Positions 1 to 6,541 are shown, counted from the stretch's first letter. The stretch: DNA of 38,243 nucleotides from DATEZO01 sp035255485 (GCA_035255485.1 DATEZO010000066.1:1-38243), one strand, 5' to 3'. Made by a program: numbers and translations. The notes: generated from the sequence alone by a model not told the origin.

Positions 1-125
1 AAGGCGCAACGCTCGGCGCCGGCACCACGCTGACCAAGGATGCGCCGGCAGGCAAGCTGACGGTATCGCGTGCCAGGCAAGTCACCATTGAAAACTGGCA
101 ACGGCCGGTCAAGGCGAAGAAATAA
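1..125 (+). CDS. glmU: GlmU C-terminus (partial): UDP-GlcNAc pyrophosphorylase / glucosamine-1-P acetyltransferase
   Basis: Only the last 40 codons are in the window, in frame from base 3 to the TAA at 123-125. The peptide contains GAGTTLTKDAP followed by an SRARQ...WQRPVK tail, which is the usual end of the left-handed beta-helix acetyltransferase domain of GlmU. GlmU makes UDP-N-acetylglucosamine for peptidoglycan and LPS in the cytoplasm. Its presence just before glmS, the enzyme that makes the glucosamine-6-phosphate precursor, is a common betaproteobacterial arrangement and supports the call. The N-terminal uridyltransferase domain lies outside the window. Confidence 0.9.
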   Translation, partial: GATLGAGTTLTKDAPAGKLTVSRARQVTIENWQRPVKAKK

Positions 126-127
126 AT

Positions 128-161
128 ATTGCCAAGGCAGCATACGGATAGTCTTGGCAAT
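128..161 (+). terminator. Stem-loop directly behind glmU
   Basis: A perfect 9-bp inverted repeat, ATTGCCAAG at 128-136 and CTTGGCAAT at 153-161, extends by one wobble and one further pair over a 14-nt loop. It starts three bases after the glmU stop. There is no T-run, so a classic intrinsic terminator is not shown. A 3'-end stabilising hairpin, or part of the larger palindromic block, is equally possible. Confidence 0.4.
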
Positions 162-264
162 CGACCTGTTGCCGGGGTAACGGGGGGAATTACGTTCATT
201 ACGTAACTCCCCAGGTGCCATTTGACTATGGGTCGATTGCCTGCCTGGGCGTGACCACAGGCGT

Positions 265-295
265 GTCGTTCCCGCGTGCCTGTGGCGGGAATGAC
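265..295. repeat. REP-like hairpin, copy 1 (TTCCCGC...GCGGGAA core)
   Basis: Arms GTCGTTCCCGC (265-275) and GCGGGAATGAC (285-295) match at 10 of 11 positions. The same TTCCCGC/GCGGGAATGAC core recurs at 23178-23202 between two transporter genes. The two copies suggest a dispersed extragenic palindrome family in this genome. Confidence 0.5.
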
Positions 296-513
296 AGAGA
301 ATTTGTACATCCTGCACGATGCAGCACCTAGGGAGTTACTTCGTTACAGAAAAACGTGGGAGTATAGGCATAAATAGAGGTAAATGCCCTTTATTTTCCT
401 TGCTGTTAAAAAATACAAGGGCATGTATCAAAACTGCCTGAATCCGGCTTATGTGCGCACCCACTGCCGTATTTGCCCTTGTCTGGCTTTCCCCTGACGC
501 AAACCCGCCGCCA

Positions 514-987
514 TCACACCACAATCCGGGTATCGAATTTGCTGCGATGAATCGAAAAGAAACTGCGCACATTCCGTACATTGGTACGGGAAGCGAACAG
601 GCGGTGCGCCAGCGCATGATAGGCAGGCATGTCGGCCACCTGCACCACCAGCACGAAATCCGGCCCGGGCGAGACGCGATAGCATTGCAGCACCGCCGCT
701 TCGGCCGCCACCAGCGCCTCGAACTCGAGCTGCTTTTCCGTCGCCTGATGATCCAGCGTGATTTCCACGATGGCAGTCAAGGCAGCACCTACTTTCTGCG
801 GCGCAACAATTGCCACTTGACACTCGATTACGCCGGCATCGATCAGCCGCTTGACCCTGCGCAAGCAGGTCGGCGGTGAAGCATGCACACTTGCGGCAAG
901 GTCATTGTTTGTCCGGGAAGCATCAACCTGCAGTGCATTCAAGATGCGACGATCCAGATCGTCCAGCAATTCGATTTTTTCAGTCAT
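514..987 (-). CDS. Lrp/AsnC family transcriptional regulator
   Basis: This 157-residue protein has the length and layout of the Lrp/AsnC family. An N-terminal winged helix-turn-helix begins LDDLDRRILNALQ, with the recognition helix near SPPTCLRRVKRL. A C-terminal RAM/AsnC ligand-binding domain (about residues 65-150) follows, containing VSPGPDFVLVVQVADMPAYH. Such proteins are octameric feast/famine regulators that sense amino acids. It is divergent from glmS across an AT-rich 153-bp gap, so it probably controls itself and perhaps glmS, though the effector cannot be read from sequence. The start follows from the family's usual N-terminus. Confidence 0.88.
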   Translation of the reverse strand: MTEKIELLDDLDRRILNALQVDASRTNNDLAASVHASPPTCLRRVKRLIDAGVIECQVAIVAPQKVGAALTAIVEITLDHQATEKQLEFEALVAAEAAVLQCYRVSPGPDFVLVVQVADMPAYHALAHRLFASRTNVRNVRSFFSIHRSKFDTRIVV

Positions 988-1140
988 GGAATAATTATAA
1001 ATATTTTATTTATTTTTGATTTTTTATTTCACTTTAACTATCGCGTGAAATATTCATTCAAATTTAATTTTATTTAGACAGCTTATTCCATATTCGATCC
1101 TCTACGATCATCTTAATTTCTTCCATTTCAAGGGGCTCGC
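988..1140. promoter_or_regulatory. Divergent lrp-glmS promoter region with a 7-bp palindrome
   Basis: The 153 bp between the two divergent starts are strikingly AT-rich (roughly 990-1090) against a GC-rich background. ATTTCAC (1026-1032) and GTGAAAT (1045-1051) form an inverted repeat with centres about 19 bp apart. That is compatible with an Lrp-type operator, but it is not proven. AAGGGG just before the ATG at 1141 is the glmS ribosome binding site. No clear -35/-10 pair stands out among the many AT-rich candidates. Confidence 0.45.
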
Positions 1141-2958
1141 ATGTGCGGCATCGTCGGCGCGGTAGCGCAACGCAATATCACTCCCATCCTGTTGCAAGGC
1201 CTGAAACGGCTGGAATACCGCGGCTACGACTCTTGCGGCATCGCCCTGCATGTCGACGGCCGGTTGCAGCGCTCGCGCAGCACCTCGCGCGTCGCCGATC
1301 TGGAACTCCAGGTCGCCAAGGCCGAGTTGTCCGGCTTTACCGGCATCGCGCATACGCGCTGGGCCACGCACGGCGCGCCGGCATCGCACAATGCGCATCC
1401 GCATTTCTCGCGCGAGCGCATCGCGCTGGTGCACAACGGCATCATTGAAAACCACGATGAATTGCGCGCCGAGCTGACGGCGGCCGGCTATGTCTTCGAA
1501 AGCCAGACCGACACCGAAGTGATCGCGCACCTGGTCGACCACATGTACACCGGCGATCTGTTCGAAACGGTGCAGCAGGCGGTCAAGCGGCTGCAAGGCG
1601 CCTACGCCATTGCCGTGTTCAGCCGCGACGAACCGCATCGCGTGATCGGCGCACGCCAGGGCTCGCCCCTGATCGTCGGCGTCGGCAAAGGCGAAAACTT
1701 CCTGGCGTCCGATGCCATGGCACTGGCCGGCACCACCGACCAGATCATTTATCTGGAAGAAGGCGACGTGGTCGACCTGCAATTGCAGCGCTACTGGATC
1801 GTCGACAGCAACGACCGGCCGGCAGAACGCGAAGTCCGTACCGTGCATGCGCATACCGGCGCGGCGGAACTCGGCCCGTACCGTCATTACATGCAAAAGG
1901 AAATCTTCGAGCAGCCGCGCGCGATTGCCGACACGCTCGAAGGCGTGACCGGCATCATGCCGGAACTGTTCGGCGACAAGGCCTACCGCATTTTCCAGAA
2001 GATCGACTCGGTGCTGATCCTCGCCTGCGGCACCAGCTATTACGCCGGCCTGACCGCGAAATACTGGATCGAATCGATTGCGCACCTGCCGGTCAATGTC
2101 GAGATCGCCAGCGAATACCGCTATCGCGACAGCGTGCCGAACCCGAATGCGCTGGTCGTCACGATTTCACAAAGCGGCGAAACCGCCGACACGCTGGCCG
2201 CACTGAAACACGCCCGCACGCATGACATGACCAATACGCTCACCATCTGCAACGTCGCCACCAGCGCCATGGTGCGCGAGTGCGCGCTGGCCTTCATCAC
2301 GCGCGCCGGGGTCGAAGTCGGCGTCGCCTCCACCAAGGCCTTCACCACGCAACTGACGGCATTGTTCCTGTTGACGCTCACGCTGGCGCAGATCAAGGGC
2401 CATCTGACCGACGAGCAGGAGGCCGCGCACCTGAAAGCGATGCGCCACCTGCCGGCAGCCATCAGCGCGGTGCTGGCGCTGGAGCCGCAGATCATTGCCT
2501 GGGCCGATGAATTCGCGCGCAAGGAAAATGCGCTTTTCCTGGGCCGCGGCCTGCATTACCCGATCGCGCTGGAAGGCGCGCTGAAGCTGAAGGAAATTTC
2601 CTACATCCACGCCGAAGCGTACCCCGCCGGCGAACTCAAGCATGGCCCGCTCGCACTGGTCACGCAGGAAATGCCGGTCGTCACCATCGCCCCGAACGAC
2701 GCGCTGATCGAAAAGCTGAAATCCAACATGCAGGAAGTGCGCGCCCGCGGCGGCCAGCTCTATGTATTCGCCGATGCCGATTCCCGCATCAGCCCGAGCG
2801 AAGGCATCCATGTAATCCGACTGCCGGAACACTACGGCCTGCTGTCACCGATCCTGCACGTGGTGCCGCTGCAATTGCTGGCCTATCACACCGCATTGGC
2901 GCGCGGCACGGATGTGGACAAGCCGCGGAATCTGGCGAAGTCGGTGACGGTGGAGTAG
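1141..2958 (+). CDS. glmS: Glutamine--fructose-6-phosphate aminotransferase (isomerizing)
   Basis: The enzyme converts fructose-6-phosphate and glutamine to glucosamine-6-phosphate, the first committed step of the hexosamine pathway that GlmU completes. The 605-residue length is normal. The protein opens MCGIVGAV, so Cys2 becomes the N-terminal nucleophile of the glutaminase domain (about 1-220; RWATHG, HNGIIEN). Two SIS domains follow, with TISQSGETADT near residue 345. The C-terminus is PRNLAKSVTVE, the conserved tail whose DNA is the TnsD recognition sequence for Tn7. An AAGGGG ribosome binding site precedes the ATG. The gene is intact, and the accessory zone starts directly behind it. Confidence 0.97.
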   Translation: MCGIVGAVAQRNITPILLQGLKRLEYRGYDSCGIALHVDGRLQRSRSTSRVADLELQVAKAELSGFTGIAHTRWATHGAPASHNAHPHFSRERIALVHNGIIENHDELRAELTAAGYVFESQTDTEVIAHLVDHMYTGDLFETVQQAVKRLQGAYAIAVFSRDEPHRVIGARQGSPLIVGVGKGENFLASDAMALAGTTDQIIYLEEGDVVDLQLQRYWIVDSNDRPAEREVRTVHAHTGAAELGPYRHYMQKEIFEQPRAIADTLEGVTGIMPELFGDKAYRIFQKIDSVLILACGTSYYAGLTAKYWIESIAHLPVNVEIASEYRYRDSVPNPNALVVTISQSGETADTLAALKHARTHDMTNTLTICNVATSAMVRECALAFITRAGVEVGVASTKAFTTQLTALFLLTLTLAQIKGHLTDEQEAAHLKAMRHLPAAISAVLALEPQIIAWADEFARKENALFLGRGLHYPIALEGALKLKEISYIHAEAYPAGELKHGPLALVTQEMPVVTIAPNDALIEKLKSNMQEVRARGGQLYVFADADSRISPSEGIHVIRLPEHYGLLSPILHVVPLQLLAYHTALARGTDVDKPRNLAKSVTVE

Positions 2959-2983
2959 GTGGGGGGTTTTGTCGCGGGTTGTG
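2923..2983 (+). other. attTn7-type insertion locus at the 3' end of glmS
   Basis: The last ~36 bp of glmS (PRNLAKSVTVE codons and stop) are the conserved TnsD-binding target of Tn7 and its relatives, which insert about 25 bp behind the stop. Here the first transposon-end-like repeat (TGTGATCGGAAAGAATAAAC) begins at 2980, 22 bp after the stop. What is seen: the conserved glmS tail and the position where repeats begin. What is inferred: a past Tn7-like insertion. Confidence 0.55.
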
Positions 2984-3063
2984 ATCGGAAAGAATAAACT
3001 CTGTCGGGCCAGAATAAAAACTGTCGAAAGTTCGGCAAAAAGAATAAACCCTGTCGGAAGAAA
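2980..3063 (+). repeat. Array of TGTCGG...AGAATAAA repeats (Tn7-like end candidate)
   Basis: Three spaced copies of a roughly 20-bp unit ending AGAATAAA followed by NNCTGTCG occur in one orientation: AGAATAAACTCTGTCGG (2991-3007), AGAATAAAAACTGTCGAAAG (3011-3030) and AGAATAAACCCTGTCGGAAG (3041-3060). Multiple short binding sites at an end starting with TGT are the hallmark of TnsB/TniA-type transposons. No transposase gene is present nearby, so this is read as a remnant end. Confidence 0.55.
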
Positions 3064-3126
3064 AGGGAATTCATCCGAGTAAGCCGATGTTTTGCCATGC
3101 CTTAGTAACTCTTCTGCGCTATTAAT

Positions 3127-3186
3127 GTCGAAAACCGCGCAATAAAGTCGAAAACTCGGCAATATAGTCGAAAACAGGCACAGACT
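3127..3186 (+). repeat. Three 20-bp tandem repeats, GTCGAAAAC...
   Basis: Units at 3127-3146, 3147-3166 and 3167-3186 all begin GTCGAAAAC, and the first two continue C/T-C/G-G-C-AATA. The period is exactly 20 bp, and the motif is a variant of the GTCG/AATAAA unit seen at 2980-3063. They probably belong to the same transposon end as extra transposase-binding sites. The rest of 2959-3528 shows no gene I can support. Confidence 0.55.
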
Positions 3187-3528
3187 GGCGCCAGATCTTC
3201 TGGCTGACAGAAACAACACAGTCCGGCAGAGCACAAGGATAGTTTCCTTGTGCTCCCTAAAATACAATCTGCCGCACGGAAATAAAGCCGGTTGTAAGGG
3301 AGAGGTACACATCCTTTCAACCCATTCTGATAATTGACTGGGTAGCCTACTTCTCATTCCGGTTTTATAAATCGCTTACCTTTGATGCATTTTCCATTGG
3401 GCGTCGTTATTTCAAGCCGGATGGATTGCGCTATTTCATTCGGTGAACCGCCGCAGAATTGGAGACCGGTTAGGCGTCTCCATTCGAAGGCGAAGCACGA
3501 ACGGTCAAAATACAGACAGGGTGATCAG

Positions 3529-3914
3529 ATGATGCCGACCTGCAGCGAACGGCAAGATCTTGCCAGGCAATTTGACGTCGATGTGGCGCGCATGCAGCGC
3601 TGCCTGCAGGCAGCCGGCAAGCAGGTTGACGTGGATGACATCGTCTATGCCTGGGCCGACTACTCCGATGGCTGCTGTGCAGTGTGGCTAACGCTGCCCG
3701 AGAACGAGGATGTGTTGCTGGCGACCCTGTTGCAGCATTTGCCCCCATCGCGGCAGCGCTGGTATGCAAAGATGCAGGATGCCGGCGACGACACTGGGGA
3801 TTGCATTCCTGAATTGCCGGATGATTTGCTCGCCCAACTGGGGTGGAAGGACGGCGATACACTACGATCACCCAGGATGCGTCGGGCGGGTTGATTATGC
3901 AGCGAACAAAATGA
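3529..3914 (+). pseudogene. AbrB/SpoVT-like protein, frameshifted near its C-terminus
   Basis: From the ATG at 3529 the frame gives a ~122-residue protein that ends PELPDDLLAQLGWKDGDTL and then runs into an unrelated tail, stopping at 3894. If one A is restored at 3864 (CTACG to CTAACG), the frame continues TITQDASGGLIMQRTK to a TGA at 3912-3914. That gives a normal AbrB/MazE-type beta-hairpin end (elp-x-elL-xxLGW-xxGD-xl, then G-G-L-I-M). The reading is therefore a 127-residue cytoplasmic protein with a 1-bp deletion. The N-terminal part (MQRCLQAAG, DIVYAWADYSDG) is not a family I can name. The truncated protein may still be made, and a sequencing error cannot be excluded. Confidence 0.6.
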
Positions 3915-4229
3915 GCCGGGAGTGATACCGGATCATGTCATTTAAAAAAGACAACTTCAAAACCGAATGACCGTGGCAAGCATGCTGAAATCACTACGGT
4001 GCAGATCTTCACCGCCAGCCATGCTCGAGAAAGCAGCCGTACATCAAATTTAACTCTCAGGCTCCAATCGACCGAGGCTGTGTGAAAACGTAGTTTTGCC
4101 GCTAAGCCAGCACGATATAAGGGAAAAGAAGGAGGCGGGGCCACGGTAAGTTGTGGTCGCCGCTCTCGATTTTCGTGTTTTCACACGGTCTCGACCCTTT
4201 GCTGCCAGTCCGCAAGGCGAAAAGCAGAC
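3915..4229. other. Gene-free stretch carrying a MITE-like inverted repeat
   Basis: No reading frame here has a credible start, ribosome binding site or recognisable product. The only structure is the imperfect inverted repeat listed separately at 4073-4193. The stretch separates the frameshifted AbrB-like gene from the 3' core site of the integron cassette. Confidence 0.5.
4073..4193. repeat. 121-bp MITE-like element or IS end pair
   Basis: Imperfect terminal inverted repeats CGAGGCTGTGTGAAAAC (4073-4089) and GTTTTCACACGGTCTCG (4177-4193) match at 15 of 17 positions and enclose 87 bp without an open frame. GTGTGAAAAC-type ends are familiar from several insertion sequence groups, so this may be two fused IS ends after internal deletion. 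No clear target-site duplication is visible. Confidence 0.45.
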
Positions 4230-4307
4230 ATTCAACGTTCGACATGAGCGGCACCTGGAAGCCAGCGCAGCTGGCTGTAAGGTGTCCGCTCGATGGAGGG
4301 GTTAGGT
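4230..4307 (-). other. Integron attC recombination site (78 bp)
   Basis: Read on the minus strand, the site runs from ACCTAAC (4307-4301, fits RYYYAAC) to GTTGAAT (4236-4230, fits GTTRRRY). Inside are the paired arms CCATCGAGCGGACACC and GGTGCCGCTCATGTCG, with the usual unpaired bases. A central hairpin, AGCCAGCGCAGCTGGCT on the plus strand, acts as the variable terminal structure. Length, core sites and arm symmetry all match attC sites of mobile integron cassettes. The stop codon of the cassette gene lies inside the first core site, as is typical. Confidence 0.85.
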
Positions 4308-4874
4308 GCCATTTTCACGCGCTCCTTTGGGCCAGATCGCCCATGCGGCGCTACACCACAGAACGATGCCTGCCCCAAGAGGCCCTAGGTTGCTTTCCGG
4401 GCCGTGCATAGGCGCGTACAACAATGGCCAAGTGATGAGAAGCGCACCCGTAAGGTAGTGCGGCCGATACGAAAAGAGAGTGGCCAGTGGAAGGAAGTGC
4501 AGGCCAATAACGCCGATGATCATCGGGATGATGTATTGGCTGAGCCCGAAACGGGACAGGACGTTCCCCAATACAAAGATGGCGCTCCACTGAGCTGCGT
4601 TGATGATGTTGAACCACTTGGACTTGCGCCTTTGTTGCGGCGTACCCTTCAAGGCAGCTAGGGCCGGCTTGTTGCGCTGATAGACCCTGGACGCATAGCC
4701 GAAGAGCATTGCCGTTGCCAGCGCTATTGCTGCAATCGGCAGCCAAGGCGAGCGAAAGTCAGCGTAAGCCCACAGTGCCAGCCAGGCACCGCCAAAGGCG
4801 AACAGAAACATTGCGCCGATAGATCGGCTAGCTTTAGAAGCGACGGGGAAGCTCGACATCTCGATGGCACCTAA
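4236..4874 (-). mobile_element. Single integron gene cassette (639 bp), no integrase nearby
   Basis: On the minus strand the cassette starts at TTAGGT of a GTTAGGTGCC core (4875-4866), nine bases before the ATG, and ends at the G|TT crossover in attC (4236/4235). Its first ten bases, GTTAGGTGCC, are the exact reverse complement of GGCACCTAAC at the start of its own attC. That is expected only if the two were joined in the circular form, so the boundaries are secure. No intI or attI is visible and no second complete attC flanks it. It is therefore either a one-cassette CALIN or an insertion at a secondary site. Confidence 0.8.
4302..4859 (-). CDS. Cassette-borne integral membrane protein of unknown function
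   Basis: The 185-residue protein starts at the ATG at 4859, directly behind the cassette core site. A longer in-frame start at 4907 lies outside the cassette and is rejected. It has about six hydrophobic segments: GAMFLFAFGGAWLALWAY, LPIAAIALATAMLFGYA, SAIFVLGNVLSRF, IIPMIIGVIGLHFLPLATLF, LTGALLITWPLLYA and LGAGIVLWCSAAWAIW. A basic cytoplasmic loop (KGTPQQRRKSK) follows the second. No catalytic motif is seen and I do not recognise the family. It has no promoter of its own in the cassette and a weak AGGTG as its only ribosome-site candidate. Its stop codon TAA is embedded in attC. Confidence 0.8.
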   Translation of the reverse strand: MSSFPVASKASRSIGAMFLFAFGGAWLALWAYADFRSPWLPIAAIALATAMLFGYASRVYQRNKPALAALKGTPQQRRKSKWFNIINAAQWSAIFVLGNVLSRFGLSQYIIPMIIGVIGLHFLPLATLFSYRPHYLTGALLITWPLLYAPMHGPESNLGPLGAGIVLWCSAAWAIWPKGARENGT

Positions 4875-5092
4875 CTTGTTATAAATCGCAAAACGCTTGG
4901 TTAACATGGGCGTCTGTCGTTTAACAACCTGGGCTGACTAGCCGGCAGCCCGCATAACCATTGGCTTCTCGCCGAATGCCTGTATCAATACACAGGTTTA
5001 ACAGAACCGACAAACCACGCAAGGTAACATGCCTGAGCTACAAATGCCAAATTTATAACATAACAAACTTACGGGGCAGTCTGTAATTAACA

Positions 5093-5131
5093 ACAATAAA
5101 GTCTGTCGGACCAGAATAAAGTTCGTCGGTG
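5093..5131 (+). repeat. Distal copy of the AATAAA...TGTCGG repeats
   Basis: ACAATAAAGTCTGTCGG (5093-5109) and AGAATAAAGTTCGTCGG (5113-5129) repeat the motif found behind glmS, with the same ACCAGAATAAA linker style. They are in the same orientation as the glmS-proximal copies. They are therefore not the inverted partner end expected of one transposon. They fit better the proximal end of a second, older element, or a duplication. Confidence 0.55.
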
Positions 5132-5181
5132 ATTTCGAGGGTGTGCCATCAAGACCGGCGAAAGGGGAAACCCGGCCGGGT

Positions 5182-5209
5182 AAAAAGCGCGGCCCTATCA
5201 GGCCGTCGC
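5182..5209 (-). terminator. Intrinsic terminator of the 5226-5717 gene
   Basis: On the minus strand, 17 bp past the stop, GCGACGGCC and GGCCGCGC form a GC-rich stem with one bulged A and a six-base loop. A run of five T follows. Confidence 0.65.
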
Positions 5210-5225
5210 TTCTTGCCAGGCGCAT

Positions 5226-5717
5226 TTAATCGTCATCGTCATCGTGGTGACGATGATGATGATGGCGGTGCCAGCCACGATTATCATGCTCGCGATAGCG
5301 CAGCTCTTCCTGTTCGACGTAGTACACGCGCTGTTCAATGACGGGGGCCGGTTGCACGAACATCTGAATGCGTTCTCGCACGACCGGTTCCTGCACCTGG
5401 TCATAGACGGTGCGGCACCGTCGTACGGTCTGGTATGACGTGCCATTGGAGGACATCCGGTCACCGACCACGGCACCGGTCATGGCGCCCACAGCAGTCG
5501 CAATGGTCCGACCATTGCCCTTGCCGACCTGGTTCCCGAGGATGCCACCAGCCAGGCCACCCACGATTGCACCACCGTAGCCTTGGCCTGCGGCTTGTAC
5601 CGGCACCTGCTCATTCCAGCACTCCTGGCGCGGACGCTCGACAGTCCGGTATTCGGTCGCAAAGGCGGCAATGGGTAATGCGAGGATAAAAACGCCGGCG
5701 AAAAGTTTGCTTGTCAT
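5226..5717 (-). CDS. Glycine-zipper 2TM surface protein with His/Asp-rich tail
   Basis: This 163-residue exported protein has a signal peptide, MTSKLFAGVFILALPIAAFA. The central glycine-zipper 2TM motif (about 49-85; GGAIVGGLAGGILGNQVGKG and GAMTGAVVGD) is of the Rickettsia 17-kDa antigen type, which inserts in or lines the outer membrane. There is no lipobox cysteine at the signal cleavage site. The C-terminus is odd: HRHHHHRHHDDDDD, a dense cluster of potential metal ligands. Two cysteines (in QECWN and RRCRT) could form a disulfide. It lies head-to-tail behind another glycine-zipper gene and is followed by a good terminator, so the two probably form an operon. The family is clear but the role is not; envelope integrity is the usual proposal. 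Confidence 0.8.
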   Translation of the reverse strand: MTSKLFAGVFILALPIAAFATEYRTVERPRQECWNEQVPVQAAGQGYGGAIVGGLAGGILGNQVGKGNGRTIATAVGAMTGAVVGDRMSSNGTSYQTVRRCRTVYDQVQEPVVRERIQMFVQPAPVIEQRVYYVEQEELRYREHDNRGWHRHHHHRHHDDDDD

Positions 5718-5735
5718 AATGGTTGGGCCTGCTGT

Positions 5736-6254
5736 TTACTGGTTGCGCTTGGCTATCTCGTTGCCGACATAACCACCGCCGACTGCGCCAGCAATAGTCG
5801 CCAGCGTGCGGCCATTGCCGCCGCCCACCTGGTGCCCCAGGAGACCACCAATCACTGCGCCCACGCCAATCCCGACCGGGCTGTTCTGGGCCACCGCCGC
5901 AGGTTGCTGGTACACCGGAGCTGGTCGGGGCGAAGCATACTCCACCGGCTGCGCTTGTGCGGTGACCGTGTGTTGTACGTGGTGGTGATGAGCGACCGGT
6001 TGCGTCGCACGATATTCGGCGGGCGCAGTGGCGACTGGCGCGTTGGCGCCGGAAGCCAATGCCGGGTTTTGCGCAAATCCGGCCGGTGCTGCCGCTTGCA
6101 GCGCCGGCGTGCTCGAGGTCGGAGCCGCGCTGCCGTGTGAGGACGGCAGAATTCCGATGATGGCGGCAGTTCCCACCAGGCTAACCAGCATGACAGAGGT
6201 GGCAGCGCCGGCGACCAAGGGGTGAATACGTTTCGTTGTGTGCTTGAGGTCCAT
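5736..6254 (-). CDS. Glycine-zipper 2TM domain membrane protein
   Basis: The start is taken at the ATG at 6254 (MDLKHTTKRIHP), which has GGAAAG upstream; the longer frame to 6338 has no such signal. The ~172-residue protein has one N-terminal transmembrane segment (VAGAATSVMLVSLVGTAAIIG). A long Ala/Pro/Gln-rich linker with HHHHVQH follows, then a C-terminal glycine zipper (GIGVGAVIGGLLGHQVGGG, GAVGGGYVGNEI). The layout suggests an inner-membrane-anchored protein reaching into the periplasm. It lies 18 bp upstream of the second glycine-zipper gene, so co-transcription is likely. The specific function is unknown. Confidence 0.78.
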   Translation of the reverse strand: MDLKHTTKRIHPLVAGAATSVMLVSLVGTAAIIGILPSSHGSAAPTSSTPALQAAAPAGFAQNPALASGANAPVATAPAEYRATQPVAHHHHVQHTVTAQAQPVEYASPRPAPVYQQPAAVAQNSPVGIGVGAVIGGLLGHQVGGGNGRTLATIAGAVGGGYVGNEIAKRNQ

Positions 6255-6377
6255 GTCAGTTCTTTCCAAAATCCATAAATGACTTACAAGCGTTATAACG
6301 TACGAGCTGGCACTACAGGCTTTATTGCCGTGTTTCAAACGTAAGCAATTGTAAGTGGCATGTAATGGTCAGCATCA

Positions 6378-6527
6378 TCAACCGGGGCAGTGATATTCAT
6401 TGGCCTGCTCGTCCCAGATGAACGCACTCGTGATAAAGGTTCCATCGTTGCGCTCGCTCTTATCCCGGACGGGGGCGTGCGGCTCAATGCCCTTATGCTT
6501 GACCAGCCATCCCACCACTTTCCCGGC
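6378..6527 (-). pseudogene. Transposase fragment (IS1182/IS5-like), 49 residues
   Basis: The minus-strand frame ending at the TGA at 6378 reads AGKVVGWLVKHKGIEPHAPV, then RDKSERNDGTFITSAFIWDE and NEYHCPG. This 'PHxPVxDKSxRxDGTF...YxCPG' segment is typical of the middle of IS1182-type DDE transposases. Both ends are missing. It abuts a LysR fragment on the opposite strand, so the IS probably interrupted that gene before most of it was lost. Confidence 0.6.
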
Positions 6528-6541
6528 ACAACTGTTTGACC

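Larger units (their letters stand above)
128..339. repeat. Dense block of overlapping inverted repeats between glmU and lrp
   Basis: This gene-free stretch lies between two convergent genes and holds at least six inverted repeats. The arms are: 128-136 with 153-161 (9/9); 156-166 with 231-241 (11/11); 184-195 with 201-212 (11/12); 203-218 with 324-339 (15/16); 255-262 with 278-285 (8/8); and 265-275 with 285-295 (10/11). Several share bases and cannot form together: the first pair excludes the second, and the third excludes the fourth. It could be a composite REP/MITE-like element or a structured 3' untranslated region. Nothing here looks coding. Bases 340-513 hold only a weak 8-bp repeat (384-391 with 417-424). 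Confidence 0.6.
4908..5225. other. Gene-free flank between cassette and glycine-zipper gene
   Basis: No supported gene. A GC-rich hairpin (GGGCTG...CAGCCC, near 4930-4954) and two direct GTTTAAC words (about 4919 and 4998) lie next to the cassette. Further right are the second set of AATAAA/TGTCGG repeats (5093-5131) and the terminator of the next gene (5182-5209). GTTTAAC fits a cassette core consensus, but no complete second attC could be built from it. Confidence 0.45.

Noticed and set aside
384..424. Terminator for lrp from ATGCCCTT/AAGGGCAT
   Set aside because: The loop is 25 bases and the stem only 8 bp without a T-run in the correct position.
2980..3186. CRISPR array
   Set aside because: Repeats are short, variable and unevenly spaced or directly tandem, with no spacers of constant length and no cas genes in the window.
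3468..3475. GTTAGGC core-like word flanked by GGAGAC/GTCTCC upstream of the AbrB-like gene, as a possible second attC or attI
   Set aside because: No matching RYYYAAC partner or paired arms could be found nearby, so a core word alone is not sufficient.
4917..5000. A second attC upstream of the cassette, built from the two GTTTAAC words and the GGGCTG/CAGCCC hairpin
   Set aside because: The two words are direct, not inverted, and the inner arms do not pair as attC requires. Kept only as flank description.
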